11,580 nucleotides of DNA, taken from contig CAAEEX010000078.1 of the NCBI GenBank assembly GCA_900755005.1, forward strand, positions 1 through 11,580, in the 5' to 3' direction. The translations under genes were made by a program, and so were the position numbers. This document shows, piece by piece, positions 1-7,197 of this stretch (within the stretch, counting starts at the first letter, position 1; each line of letters starts with the position of its first letter). This stretch comes from an uncultured Collinsella sp. (GTDB lineage: Bacteria; Actinomycetota; Coriobacteriia; Coriobacteriales; Coriobacteriaceae). Under the pieces are notes generated by a model. The model did not search any database, was not told the origin of the DNA, and was given only the letters and a program-made list of their open reading frames with translations.

Positions 1-1
1 C

Positions 2-2197
2 GCCGCCGATCCCGATGTTCACCTGCTGCTTTCGCTGCGTCAGCGCCGCGCGAGCATCAGCCTGGACCTTTCGGGCGACCCGCTGTTCAAACGCCTGCCG
101 CCCGCAGCGACCCGCGCCGGCGAGGGCGCGTACGTGCTGCGCCCCGACTACGCCGCCCTGGTGCTGGCGCAGGTCGGCTGGACCGCACTGTGCGAGCGCG
201 AGTTGACGGCCGACGATTACGAGAACGAAGCCCTTCCCACGCTGATCGATGCCTCGTGCGCCGGCGGCGGCCTGTTGCTGGAAGCCGTGAACATTCTGAC
301 CGACCGCGCCCCAGGTGCCGTACGCGAGCGCTGGGGCTTTGAGGGTTGGCAGCTGCACGACGCCTCCCTATGGGAGCAGTTGCGTGCCGAAGCGCGCGAG
401 CGCGAGGCAGCGGCATGCGAGCGCCAGGCGCGCATCGTTGCCGTGGATGTTGACCCCACCGCCCGCAAGACCGCTGAGAGCATGGTCAAGTGCGCCGGCT
501 ACAAGCGCTTTGTCGATTTTTGCGCCGCCAAGTCCGCCACCGTACTGGACCACGCGGGCGCCGTCGCCGGTGCCGCCGTGGTCGCGGATACGACCGAGAC
601 ACCGCTGTCGCTCATGCACGACGCCATGACGCTCATCGGCGAGCTGCGCCGCGCGCCCGAGCTTGCCGCGGCACCGGTCGCCGCGCTCACCCGCGACGGA
701 TTGCTGGCCCGCGCGCTCCACGCCGAGCCCGAGCACTCAATCGCCGTCATGCCCAACAACGAGGAGGCGACCGTCGAAGTCTGGCCTTCTCTAGACCACA
801 CCGCCGCAGCGTTTGAGGCTGCGACCAGCGCGGATGCCGAGGCCGAAGTTGCGGATGCCAACGAAGTAAACGACGAAGCCGCAGCTTCCGCCATGCCCGA
901 GCCCGCCGCCACGCTCGACCTGGGCGACGGCAAGCCGCTGCCCGTGCTCATCCCCGAGTCCGAGCAGTTCGCCAACCGCCTGCGCAAGAATGCCCGTCTG
1001 CGTCGCAAGTGGGCCAAGCGCGAGGGCGTGAGCTGCTACCGCGTCTACGATGCCGACCTACCCGACTACTCCGCCGCCATCGATCTGTACGAGGGCTGCC
1101 CGCAGACGCCGGGCCGCTGGCTCGTCATCGCCGAATACGCCGCACCCAAGACCATCGACCCCGCGCTAGCCCAGGCCCGCATGCTCGACATTCTGGCCAT
1201 CGCGCCGCGCATCCTAGATGTTCCCGCCGAGCATGTACACGCCAAGGCCCGCATGCGTTCGCGCGGCGGCTCGCAGTACGGCAAGCAGGGCGCCGGCAAG
1301 GGCAGCTCGGGCGAGCGCGCCAATATCGCACGCCGTCGTCTGCCACTCATCGAGGAGGGCGGCCTTACCTTTGCCGTCAACTTTGACGACTACCTGGACG
1401 TCGGCATCTTCCTTGATCACCGCGTCACCCGCGACCTGGTGCGCGAGCACGCCAAGCAGGCACGCCGCTTCCTCAACCTGTTTGCCTACACCGGCACTGC
1501 CACCTGCTACGCGGCCGATGGCGGCGTCGAGGAGACCGTGACGGTCGACCTCTCCAACACCTATCTGGACTGGGCCGAGCGCAACATGCGCCAGAACGGC
1601 TTTGTGGGGCCGCAGCATCATTTTGTGCGCGACGACGTGCTTGCCTGGATTCGCGACCAGCGCCAGACGCGCAACCGCTGGGACCTGATCTTTGTCGACC
1701 CGCCCACGTTCTCGAACTCGTCAAAGATGGGCCGCCGTACCTGGGATGTCCAGCGCGACCATGTTGAGCTTTTGGCCGGCGTATCTCGCCTGCTCGCGCA
1801 GGGCGGCCATGCCATCTTCAGCTGCAACCTGCGCGGCTTCCGCCCCGAGACGCGCAAGCTCGCGCGCGCGGGTGTGGTGCTGGAAGACATTACGGCGCAG
1901 ACCATCCCCGAGGACTTCGCGCGCAACCAAAAGGTGCACCACTGCTATATCGTGCGTCGCCTGCCCATCGAGGATGCCATGGCCGAGGTCGGCTTTAGCG
2001 CCGAGGAAATTGCCGAGCGCGTCGAGGAGCTGCGCAACCCCGAGGCCCGCAAGCCTCGCGCAGCAGCGCCCCGTTCGATGCCCGCCGGCGACGGCAAGCC
2101 GCACGGCGAAAGCAAGCCGCACGGCACCGGCAAACCCTCCCCCGCCGGCAAACCCAAAAAGAAGAAGTTCTACGCCAGCAAGCCCAAGGGCAAATAG
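2..2197 (+). CDS. rlmKL: RlmK/RlmL-type fused 23S rRNA methyltransferase, 5' partial
   Basis: The open frame runs from the window edge through 731 visible codons, so the true start and probably the N-terminal THUMP domain lie upstream; the GTG at 134 is internal. From family knowledge, the C-terminal RlmK half makes m7G2069 and the N-terminal RlmL half makes m2G2445 in 23S rRNA. The RlmK half looks intact: an NRLRKN segment, YRVYDADLPDY, DYLDVGIFLDHR, the SAM-binding LNLFAYTGTAT (about 1474-1506) and the motif DPPTFSNS (1697-1720). The RlmL half is recognisable (SISLDLSGD near the start, then DRAPG and RWGFEGW after motif I), but motif I reads DASCAGGG where DPMCGSGT is usual (from 248). The expected NPPYG is replaced by ADTTETP (584-604). 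An Ala/Glu-rich linker lies at about 783-945, and the last 60 residues form a basic Lys/Pro/Gly tail. The family assignment is secure; activity of the RlmL half is doubtful. Confidence 0.92.
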   Translation, partial: AADPDVHLLLSLRQRRASISLDLSGDPLFKRLPPAATRAGEGAYVLRPDYAALVLAQVGWTALCERELTADDYENEALPTLIDASCAGGGLLLEAVNILTDRAPGAVRERWGFEGWQLHDASLWEQLRAEAREREAAACERQARIVAVDVDPTARKTAESMVKCAGYKRFVDFCAAKSATVLDHAGAVAGAAVVADTTETPLSLMHDAMTLIGELRRAPELAAAPVAALTRDGLLARALHAEPEHSIAVMPNNEEATVEVWPSLDHTAAAFEAATSADAEAEVADANEVNDEAAASAMPEPAATLDLGDGKPLPVLIPESEQFANRLRKNARLRRKWAKREGVSCYRVYDADLPDYSAAIDLYEGCPQTPGRWLVIAEYAAPKTIDPALAQARMLDILAIAPRILDVPAEHVHAKARMRSRGGSQYGKQGAGKGSSGERANIARRRLPLIEEGGLTFAVNFDDYLDVGIFLDHRVTRDLVREHAKQARRFLNLFAYTGTATCYAADGGVEETVTVDLSNTYLDWAERNMRQNGFVGPQHHFVRDDVLAWIRDQRQTRNRWDLIFVDPPTFSNSSKMGRRTWDVQRDHVELLAGVSRLLAQGGHAIFSCNLRGFRPETRKLARAGVVLEDITAQTIPEDFARNQKVHHCYIVRRLPIEDAMAEVGFSAEEIAERVEELRNPEARKPRAAAPRSMPAGDGKPHGESKPHGTGKPSPAGKPKKKKFYASKPKGK

Positions 2198-2200
2198 AAA

Positions 2201-2267
2201 AGTTGCGGTGGAATATGGACTGTTTGGCCGCCAAATAGGCCAATTCCGTCCGTATTTCACCGCAACT
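2201..2267. terminator. Nested inverted repeat between convergent rlmKL and kdpE; likely terminator for kdpDE
   Basis: Two 20-nt arms (2201-2220 and 2248-2267) pair along their whole length, with two G-U wobbles in the RNA. Inside the 27-nt loop a second small hairpin can form (TTTGGC with GCCAAA, or TTGGCC with GGCCAA). The element begins 3 nt after the rlmKL stop. Read on the minus strand, the stem is followed by TTTTCTATTTG, a plausible U-tract for ending kdpDE transcription 24 nt past the kdpE stop. Read on the plus strand there is no U-tract, so it is a weak terminator for rlmKL. The length and nested design also fit a dispersed palindromic (REP-like) element reused as a terminator. Confidence 0.7.
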
Positions 2268-2290
2268 CATATGGGGATGTGGGTAACGGG

Positions 2291-3004
2291 CTAGCCTTGG
2301 GTGACCAGTCGGTAACCGATGCCCACGTGCGTTTGGATATAGCGCGGATGCGCGGGGTCGGACTCGATTTTCTTACGCAGCGTGCCCATAAAGACACGCA
2401 GGCTCGCCAGGTCGCTCTTGGTCGCCGTGCCCCAAATCTCGTGCAGGATAAACTGGTGCGTCAGTACCTTGTCGGCGTTATGCGCCAGCAGGCACAGGAG
2501 CTTATACTCGATCGGCGTCAGATGCAGTTCCTCGCCATCCATCGTGGCGATGCCGGCATCAAAATCGATATGCAGCTCACCGGTATCGAACGAGCCCTCG
2601 GAGACAACGCCGCCCGTCTGCGCATACGAAAGGCGCCTGATCGTCGTGCGAATGCGCGCGAGCAGTTCCTCGACCGAAAACGGCTTGGTCAGATAGTCGT
2701 CGGCACCGGCATCGAGCGCGCGGATTTTGTCCGCATCCTCGCTGCGCGCCGAGACCACGATAATCGGCATGCCCGACCATGCGCGCACCGACTCCACCAC
2801 CTTGACGCCGTCCATATCGGGCAGGCCCAGATCGAGCAGCACAATGCTCGGCGCCTGCGATGAGGCGGCGGCGATGGCGGCATGGGCGGTCTCCACAGCC
2901 ATATGGCGCAAGCCGTGCGCCTCGAGCGCGGCAACAATAAGATTGCGAACGGCGGGGTCGTCCTCAACGACCAAGATGAGCGGTTTTACGGCAGAGTTCG
3001 GCAC
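2291..3004 (-). CDS. kdpE: KdpE-like OmpR-family response regulator
   Basis: This 237-residue DNA-binding response regulator is the expected partner of the kinase encoded just upstream. The receiver domain (residues 8-125) has the acidic pair D15/D16, phospho-acceptor D58 in LLDLGLPDMDG, S85 and K107 of the TKPF motif. The C-terminal winged helix (about 140-237) has HLTPIEYKLLCLL, the VLTHQFILHEIWG stretch and LRVFMGTLRKKIE, which resembles KdpE more than PhoB or OmpR. The GTG start at 3004 was chosen over upstream ATGs because AAGGAG (3012-3017) sits 7 nt before it, and because the longer versions would add a low-quality extension inside kdpD. Only 4 nt separate it from the kdpD stop, so the two genes are co-transcribed and probably translationally coupled. 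In the family it activates kdpFABC under K+ limitation; here no pump genes are visible, so its targets are unknown. Confidence 0.9.
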   Translation of the reverse strand: MPNSAVKPLILVVEDDPAVRNLIVAALEAHGLRHMAVETAHAAIAAASSQAPSIVLLDLGLPDMDGVKVVESVRAWSGMPIIVVSARSEDADKIRALDAGADDYLTKPFSVEELLARIRTTIRRLSYAQTGGVVSEGSFDTGELHIDFDAGIATMDGEELHLTPIEYKLLCLLAHNADKVLTHQFILHEIWGTATKSDLASLRVFMGTLRKKIESDPAHPRYIQTHVGIGYRLVTQG

Positions 3005-3008
3005 AGCG

Positions 3009-4634
3009 CTACTCCTTATCAAACGAAACATCGGCGGCGGGAAGTTCAATCGTAAAGACCGAACCGTGCGGGTCCGCCGCGGCAACCTCTATGCTACCGC
3101 CATGTGCCAGCGCGATGGAGCGGCAGAGCGAAAGACCCAGGCCTACGCTGCGATGGCTGTCGGCAAGACCGTGGTTGGCGGTGTAGAACGACTCAAAGAC
3201 TCGCTCGCGGTCCTCGGGTGCGATGCCCGGACCATCATCGGCCACCGAGCACGCCACGCGTCCATCGTCGACGCTAATCGAAATCATGATATGCGAGCCC
3301 GCGGGCGTATAGGTGATGGCGTTGTTCACCAGATTGACCACCAGCTGCACCATCAGGCGCGCATCGACATTGACGAGCGCCGGCTCATCGCACGCCACCA
3401 CCTTAAGGTCGTGCTCGCGCACGGCAGGGTTCACGTGGCGCAGCGCCTCCTCGACGATATCGTCCATGAGCTCGAGCGTGGTCGACAGACGCATGCCGCC
3501 GCCCTCGAGCTTGGTGATGGCGAGCAGATTCTCGACGGTGGCGTTGAGCCACAGCGCATCCGAGCGAATGGATAGAAGCAGGCCGCGGCGCGTCTGAGCA
3601 TCGAGCACCGCGGTGCCGGTCGAGCCCTGGTCGAGCAGCACGTCGGCATTACCCGAAATACTGGTAAGCGGTGTGCGCAGATCGTGCGAGATGGAGCGCA
3701 GCAGGTTGGCGCGCAGCTGTTCGTTTTTGGCGAGCACCGCCGCTTCCTCGCGGGCCTCCATGGCGCGGGCGCGGTCGAGCGCCAGCTCGCCTTCGCTCAC
3801 GATGGCATCGGCAAGTGTCCGCTCCTCATGCGTCAGCACGTCGGGCTCGGCAACGATAGCCAGCACGCCCACCACCGAGGCGGGGTCGCCCGAGCGCACG
3901 AAGCCGTCGCCCGTGCGAACCGTCAGGTAGATGCCATAAAACGCCGAGCCGCCATAGGTGGCATCGAGCGGCGTTCCCACATAGGCGGACGCCGAGAGCC
4001 GCGGCGGCATCTGCGGCGCCAGTTCATGCACCGGCGCGGCATCGCCCACGGCCGTGTATGTCGCACGCGGCAGCAGGTCATCGCCCTCGGCGTCGGCGCT
4101 GTACCACACGGCCGGACAGCCCGAAAGACGCGCCAGCTGCGTTGCCATGGCATGGACAATCTGCTGCTGATCGGCACACCGCTGCAGCATACGGTTGGTC
4201 TCGAGCACCATATGCGTGCGGCGGTCGCTGGCGGCAGCCTGTGCCAAGGCGCGGCGCAGGGCCAACGCAATCGAGCTCGACACAAGCGAGACCACGAACA
4301 TGATGAAGAACATGCCGGGATAGACGCGGTCGATAAGCGACAGCGAGTAGCGCGGGTCGACAAACAAGAAGTTGTAGAGCGCCACGGCGGCAGCCGAGCT
4401 CAGCAAGCAATACAGGCGACTCCAGGTAAAGAATGCGCACAGCTGAACGGCGAACACATAGACGATCATGATGCTCGGCGCGAGACCCGGATGGTCGAGC
4501 AGCGCGCCCACAATCGTCGCCGCGACCAGCAGCCCCACCGATACGCAGGCGTCATACAGAGGAGTGCGGCGCGTCAGCGTTGTGCGCCGCCACCAAAAGC
4601 TATCGGCAATATCGCCGTCCGTACGGACGTCCAT
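3009..4634 (-). CDS. kdpD: Short KdpD-like sensor histidine kinase lacking the N-terminal KdpD/Usp domains
   Basis: This 541-residue membrane histidine kinase pairs with KdpE. After a short cytoplasmic N-terminus come four closely packed hydrophobic segments (about 28-125) of the DUF4118 type, including YNFLFVDPRYSL, which is typical of KdpD. A GAF-like region follows (about 145-290). The HisKA domain has phospho-acceptor H317 in SISHDLRTPLTSISG. The ATPase domain has the N box NLVNNA (434-439), the G1 box DDGPG (466-470) and the G2 box SVGLGLS (496-502). Canonical KdpD is near 890 residues; the roughly 400-residue N-terminal part with its Walker motif and universal-stress-protein domain is absent. 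That part is not simply frameshifted, because the DNA upstream holds a hairpin and other genes. ATG 4634 has a purine-rich but imperfect Shine-Dalgarno (GAGAGGGGCAGGG). It phosphorylates KdpE by family knowledge; what it senses here is unclear. Confidence 0.88.
   Translation of the reverse strand: MDVRTDGDIADSFWWRRTTLTRRTPLYDACVSVGLLVAATIVGALLDHPGLAPSIMIVYVFAVQLCAFFTWSRLYCLLSSAAAVALYNFLFVDPRYSLSLIDRVYPGMFFIMFVVSLVSSSIALALRRALAQAAASDRRTHMVLETNRMLQRCADQQQIVHAMATQLARLSGCPAVWYSADAEGDDLLPRATYTAVGDAAPVHELAPQMPPRLSASAYVGTPLDATYGGSAFYGIYLTVRTGDGFVRSGDPASVVGVLAIVAEPDVLTHEERTLADAIVSEGELALDRARAMEAREEAAVLAKNEQLRANLLRSISHDLRTPLTSISGNADVLLDQGSTGTAVLDAQTRRGLLLSIRSDALWLNATVENLLAITKLEGGGMRLSTTLELMDDIVEEALRHVNPAVREHDLKVVACDEPALVNVDARLMVQLVVNLVNNAITYTPAGSHIMISISVDDGRVACSVADDGPGIAPEDRERVFESFYTANHGLADSHRSVGLGLSLCRSIALAHGGSIEVAAADPHGSVFTIELPAADVSFDKE
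3012..3017 (-). promoter_or_regulatory. Ribosome binding site for kdpE (decides the GTG start)
   Basis: AAGGAG on the minus strand, overlapping the last codons of kdpD, with a 7-nt spacer to GTG at 3004. It makes the 237-residue start the best choice. Confidence 0.8.
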
Positions 4635-4650
4635 CAGTGCCCTGCCCCTC

Positions 4651-4700
4651 TCTCAAAAACAAAAACCACCACAAAGGGACAGGCACCTTTGTGGTGGTTT
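4651..4700 (-). terminator. Strong hairpin plus U-tract just upstream of kdpD
   Basis: Perfect 15-bp arms (4663-4677 and 4686-4700) enclose an 8-nt loop. On the minus strand the stem runs straight into TTGTTTTTGAGA. This has the form of an intrinsic terminator for the kup-microprotein transcript. It ends only about 20 nt before the kdpD ATG, leaving little room for a separate promoter, so kdpDE may depend on read-through or on a promoter inside or upstream of the hairpin. Confidence 0.75.
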
Positions 4701-4716
4701 CCCTTGTGGTGGTTCC
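4663..4716. repeat. Palindromic repeat with an extra half copy
   Basis: The GTGGTGGTTT arm of the hairpin is followed at once by a second, shorter copy (CCCTTGTGGTGGTTCC, 4701-4716). The left arm can therefore pair with either right arm, giving two alternative hairpins. The core AAAGGGACAGGCACCTTT resembles the AAAGGGACTGTCCCTTT palindrome at 7164-7194. Confidence 0.7.
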
Positions 4717-4746
4717 AAGTGTAAAGCCTTCTACGACCGGCGGTCG

Positions 4747-4941
4747 CTAGACAAACAGCACGTGCGCGAGCAGCGCGCAAACGCACGCCGCGACAAGCAC
4801 CGTCACCACGATCGAGATCACGCGGTCGGCCATATCCATGTTGGCACGATTCGTAAAGAACCGATCTTCGGCGGCGTCGGCGCGTGCCTCACGTACCAGC
4901 TCGGTCGCAAAATCGCAACCGTCAAGCACCTTTGCATCCAT
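4747..4941 (-). CDS. Small C-terminally anchored membrane protein (64 aa), unknown function
   Basis: I do not recognise a family. The start chosen is ATG 4941, because GGGAGG (4947-4952) lies 5 nt upstream; this gives 64 residues. Upstream in-frame starts would add 10 to 18 residues without a comparable Shine-Dalgarno. The first 40 residues are charged and probably cytoplasmic, with an acidic stretch (EARADAAEDR). Residues 41-63 form one hydrophobic segment, VISIVVTVLVAACVCALLAH, ending almost at the C-terminus, so a tail-anchored single-pass protein is likely. It begins 69 nt after the kup stop on the same strand and precedes a strong terminator, which suggests it is the last gene of the kup transcript. 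Microproteins of this form often bind a partner membrane protein, so Kup or KdpD are candidate partners; that is inference only. Confidence 0.65.
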   Translation of the reverse strand: MDAKVLDGCDFATELVREARADAAEDRFFTNRANMDMADRVISIVVTVLVAACVCALLAHVLFV

Positions 4942-4946
4942 GGTTT

Positions 4947-4952
4947 CCTCCC
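4947..4952 (-). promoter_or_regulatory. Ribosome binding site of the 64-aa membrane protein
   Basis: GGGAGG on the minus strand, followed by AAACC and ATG. It is part of the reason to accept this short gene and its start. Confidence 0.65.
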
Positions 4953-5010
4953 AGGACTCAATCACTGTCATTGCAAGCCTGCCCGTTCGCAGCAAAACCT
5001 CAAGCGTCGA

Positions 5011-7038
5011 CTACGGCCGCTCGTTGGGGGCCAGGCGCTGCATCTTGTTCACGGCCTTGAACTTGGTGAACAGCGGCACGTACTCAAAGCTCACGTTGGA
5101 GTTCTCCAGGCCATACCAACGCGCAGGCGTGCCGGCGGCGCGGCGGATGATGTACTTGAGCGTGATGGCCGTACGCTCGCTCGGCTCCACATCGCTTTCA
5201 GGCGCCAGAAGCTTACGAATCAGGACGAACTTGAACGTACCGATGTTGCCCGGATCCTTGTAGACCGAGTAGTCATGCGTCTGCGCCGGTAGCTCGCCGG
5301 TGACAGCCAGGTCCTGAACGACCTGACGCAGGTAGGCATTGACGCGCTGGTTGATCTTGTAGCCCAGGTACAGATGCACGCGGAACACGTAGTCGGTGCC
5401 GAACGTCTCGACCGAATAGGCAAAGGTATGCGGCTCGTCCATGGTCTCGACATTCACGAACCACCAGGCGCGAGCGCGCTTGGGATGCTTGTCCAAGATC
5501 GAGTAGACGATATCGCGGTCGATATAGTCGGTATTGCTGTCCTTGGTCAGGTACACGATGTTGTCGCTCATAGGCTCGTAGCGATCGTCATCGCGCAGGC
5601 GCTTGAGCTGCGGCAGGTAGCTGCGCAGCGGCAGCAGCGTAAACTGGCGCTGCTCGACCGCCGTGCCGTTGTACCAGCACACCATAATGCCCATGATGAG
5701 TGCAGCCATGAGGATGGTGAAGTAGCCGCCGTGGAAGAACTTGGTGAGCGAGCTCACGAAGAAGAAGCCTTCGAGCAAAAGGAAGAAGGCCGCGAAGATC
5801 CATGGAGCAACTTTGAGCTTGCGCTCCTCGTGCAGGTAGAAGAAGAGCAGCAGCGTGGTGCACATCATAGTCAGCGTAATGGCAAGGCCGTAGGCGGCTT
5901 CCATATGCGCCGAGTTCTGGAACAGCAGCACCACGATGACGCAGCCCACGAGCATGACGTTGTTGACCATGGGGATGTAGAGCTGGCCTTTGGTCTCGGC
6001 AGGGTAGAAGACCTGCATGTGCGGCATAAGGTCCAGACGGCTGGCCTCGGACACCAGCGAGAACGCGCCGGTAATGAGCGCCTGCGAGGCAATGATGGCC
6101 GCGATGGTTGAAAGGCCGACGGCAAACGGGCGCAGGCCCGGGGCGAGCATCTGGTAGAACGGGTTGAGGTCGGCAATGCCCATGAGCTCGGGGTTGGCAG
6201 CGTTGTTCATAAGCCAAGCGCCCTGGCCCATATAGGAAAGCAGCAGGCAGCACTTAACGAACGGCCAGGTGGCATAGATGTTGCCGCGGCCGACGTGGCC
6301 CATATCGGAGTAGAGCGCCTCGGCACCGGTGGTGGCGAGGAAGCAGCTACCCAGAATCATGATGCCCGCGTGGTTGTTGGGGCTCAGCAAAAAGGCGATG
6401 CCGCGCACCGGGTTGAGGCACAGCAGCACGGCGGGGTGCTGGAAGACAAAGAACAGACCCGTGCCGCCCAGGAACAGGAACCACAGCGTCATGATGGGGC
6501 CAAAGGCGTGACCGATCTTGGCCGTACCGATGCGCTGTACCAAGAAGAGCACGATGATGATCGCGAGCGTGATGGCGACAACGCGGCCCTGGTCGTCACC
6601 GAGCACGGCATGGACCGCCGGGATGGTGCGCAGGCCCTCGATGGCTGTGGTAACGGTAACGGCCGGCGTCAGGATGCCGTCGGCGAGCAGCGCGGCGCCA
6701 CCCAGCATGGCGGGGATGATAAGCCACTTGCCGCAGCGCTTGACCAGGCTGTACAGGGCAAAGATGCCGCCCTCGCCATGGTTATCGGCGCGCAGCGAGA
6801 TGAGCACATACTTGATGGTGGTCAGCAGCGTGACCGTCCACACGACAAGGGAGAGCGCGCCGAGCACGAACTCCTCCGTCACGCTTCCGATGCCGCCGTT
6901 GCCGGCAACGAGCGCCTTGGTTACATACATAGGGCTGGTGCCGATATCGCCGTACACCACGCCCAGCGTGACGAGCATCGCCGAGATGCTCACAGGAATC
7001 GCAGCGTGCGAGGCTGCCTCCTTGGTCTTTTGTTCCAT
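5011..7038 (-). CDS. kup: Kup/KUP-HAK-KT family potassium uptake permease
   Basis: This 675-residue protein is a K+/H+ symporter of the cytoplasmic membrane by family. The signature GVVYGDIGTSPMY is at residues 26-38; D31 falls where the E. coli Kup aspartate implicated in proton coupling lies. DNHGEGGIFALY follows in the first third. About twelve hydrophobic segments span residues 15-460. A cytoplasmic C-terminal domain of about 210 residues runs from RQFTLLPLRS to the end; the total is somewhat longer than the 622 residues of E. coli Kup. The start is ATG 7038, with GGGAGG at 7049-7054 upstream; the TTG at 7056 overlaps that site and is unlikely. It is the first gene of a minus-strand cluster with the microprotein, kdpD and kdpE, and a consensus -10 box lies about 36 nt upstream. 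It probably serves housekeeping K+ uptake, perhaps under KdpDE control. Confidence 0.95.
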   Translation of the reverse strand: MEQKTKEAASHAAIPVSISAMLVTLGVVYGDIGTSPMYVTKALVAGNGGIGSVTEEFVLGALSLVVWTVTLLTTIKYVLISLRADNHGEGGIFALYSLVKRCGKWLIIPAMLGGAALLADGILTPAVTVTTAIEGLRTIPAVHAVLGDDQGRVVAITLAIIIVLFLVQRIGTAKIGHAFGPIMTLWFLFLGGTGLFFVFQHPAVLLCLNPVRGIAFLLSPNNHAGIMILGSCFLATTGAEALYSDMGHVGRGNIYATWPFVKCCLLLSYMGQGAWLMNNAANPELMGIADLNPFYQMLAPGLRPFAVGLSTIAAIIASQALITGAFSLVSEASRLDLMPHMQVFYPAETKGQLYIPMVNNVMLVGCVIVVLLFQNSAHMEAAYGLAITLTMMCTTLLLFFYLHEERKLKVAPWIFAAFFLLLEGFFFVSSLTKFFHGGYFTILMAALIMGIMVCWYNGTAVEQRQFTLLPLRSYLPQLKRLRDDDRYEPMSDNIVYLTKDSNTDYIDRDIVYSILDKHPKRARAWWFVNVETMDEPHTFAYSVETFGTDYVFRVHLYLGYKINQRVNAYLRQVVQDLAVTGELPAQTHDYSVYKDPGNIGTFKFVLIRKLLAPESDVEPSERTAITLKYIIRRAAGTPARWYGLENSNVSFEYVPLFTKFKAVNKMQRLAPNERP

Positions 7039-7073
7039 AAGCCGGTTTCCTCCCAACTTTAATGTTCGAAGGG

Positions 7074-7100
7074 ATTATAGATAATCGGCCCATGTTTGAA
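7074..7100 (-). promoter_or_regulatory. Candidate sigma-70-type promoter for kup
   Basis: On the minus strand a perfect TATAAT (7074-7079) lies 35 nt before the kup ATG. A weak -35 match, TTCAAA (7095-7100), is 15 nt further upstream, so the -10 carries most of the evidence. The predicted 5' leader is about 30 nt, too short for a K+- or c-di-AMP-type riboswitch. A GGCCT/AGGCC palindrome (7136-7147) lies upstream and could be an operator. Confidence 0.5.
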
Positions 7101-7163
7101 TGGCACTGTTTTCCCAGCTAGATAAACATTTATACGGCCTTTAGGCCACCACGGCGATATGGA

Positions 7164-7194
7164 ATGCGGCAAAGGGACTGTCCCTTTGCCGCAT
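7164..7194. repeat. 31-bp perfect palindrome next to the nitroreductase stop
   Basis: Fifteen-base arms (7164-7178 and 7180-7194) are exact complements around a single central base, with core AAAGGGACTGTCCCTTT. It lies 3 nt past the nitroreductase stop on the minus strand. No U-tract follows on either strand, so it is not a classical terminator, though the RNA hairpin could protect a 3' end. The form is typical of REP-like dispersed palindromes. Confidence 0.8.
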
Positions 7195-7197
7195 CTG

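Noticed and set aside
3684..4724. 346-codon plus-strand frame
   Set aside because: It is antisense to kdpD and crosses the hairpin; low-complexity His/Arg-rich translation indicates a shadow.
4635..5010. Frameshifted remnant of the missing KdpD N-terminus
   Set aside because: The stretch codes for an unrelated membrane microprotein and a terminator in the same orientation; no Walker A or Usp-like peptide appears in any frame.
7039..7163. c-di-AMP or K+ riboswitch before kup
   Set aside because: A consensus -10 box lies about 36 nt from the start codon, leaving too short a leader, and no riboswitch-like conserved fold was seen.
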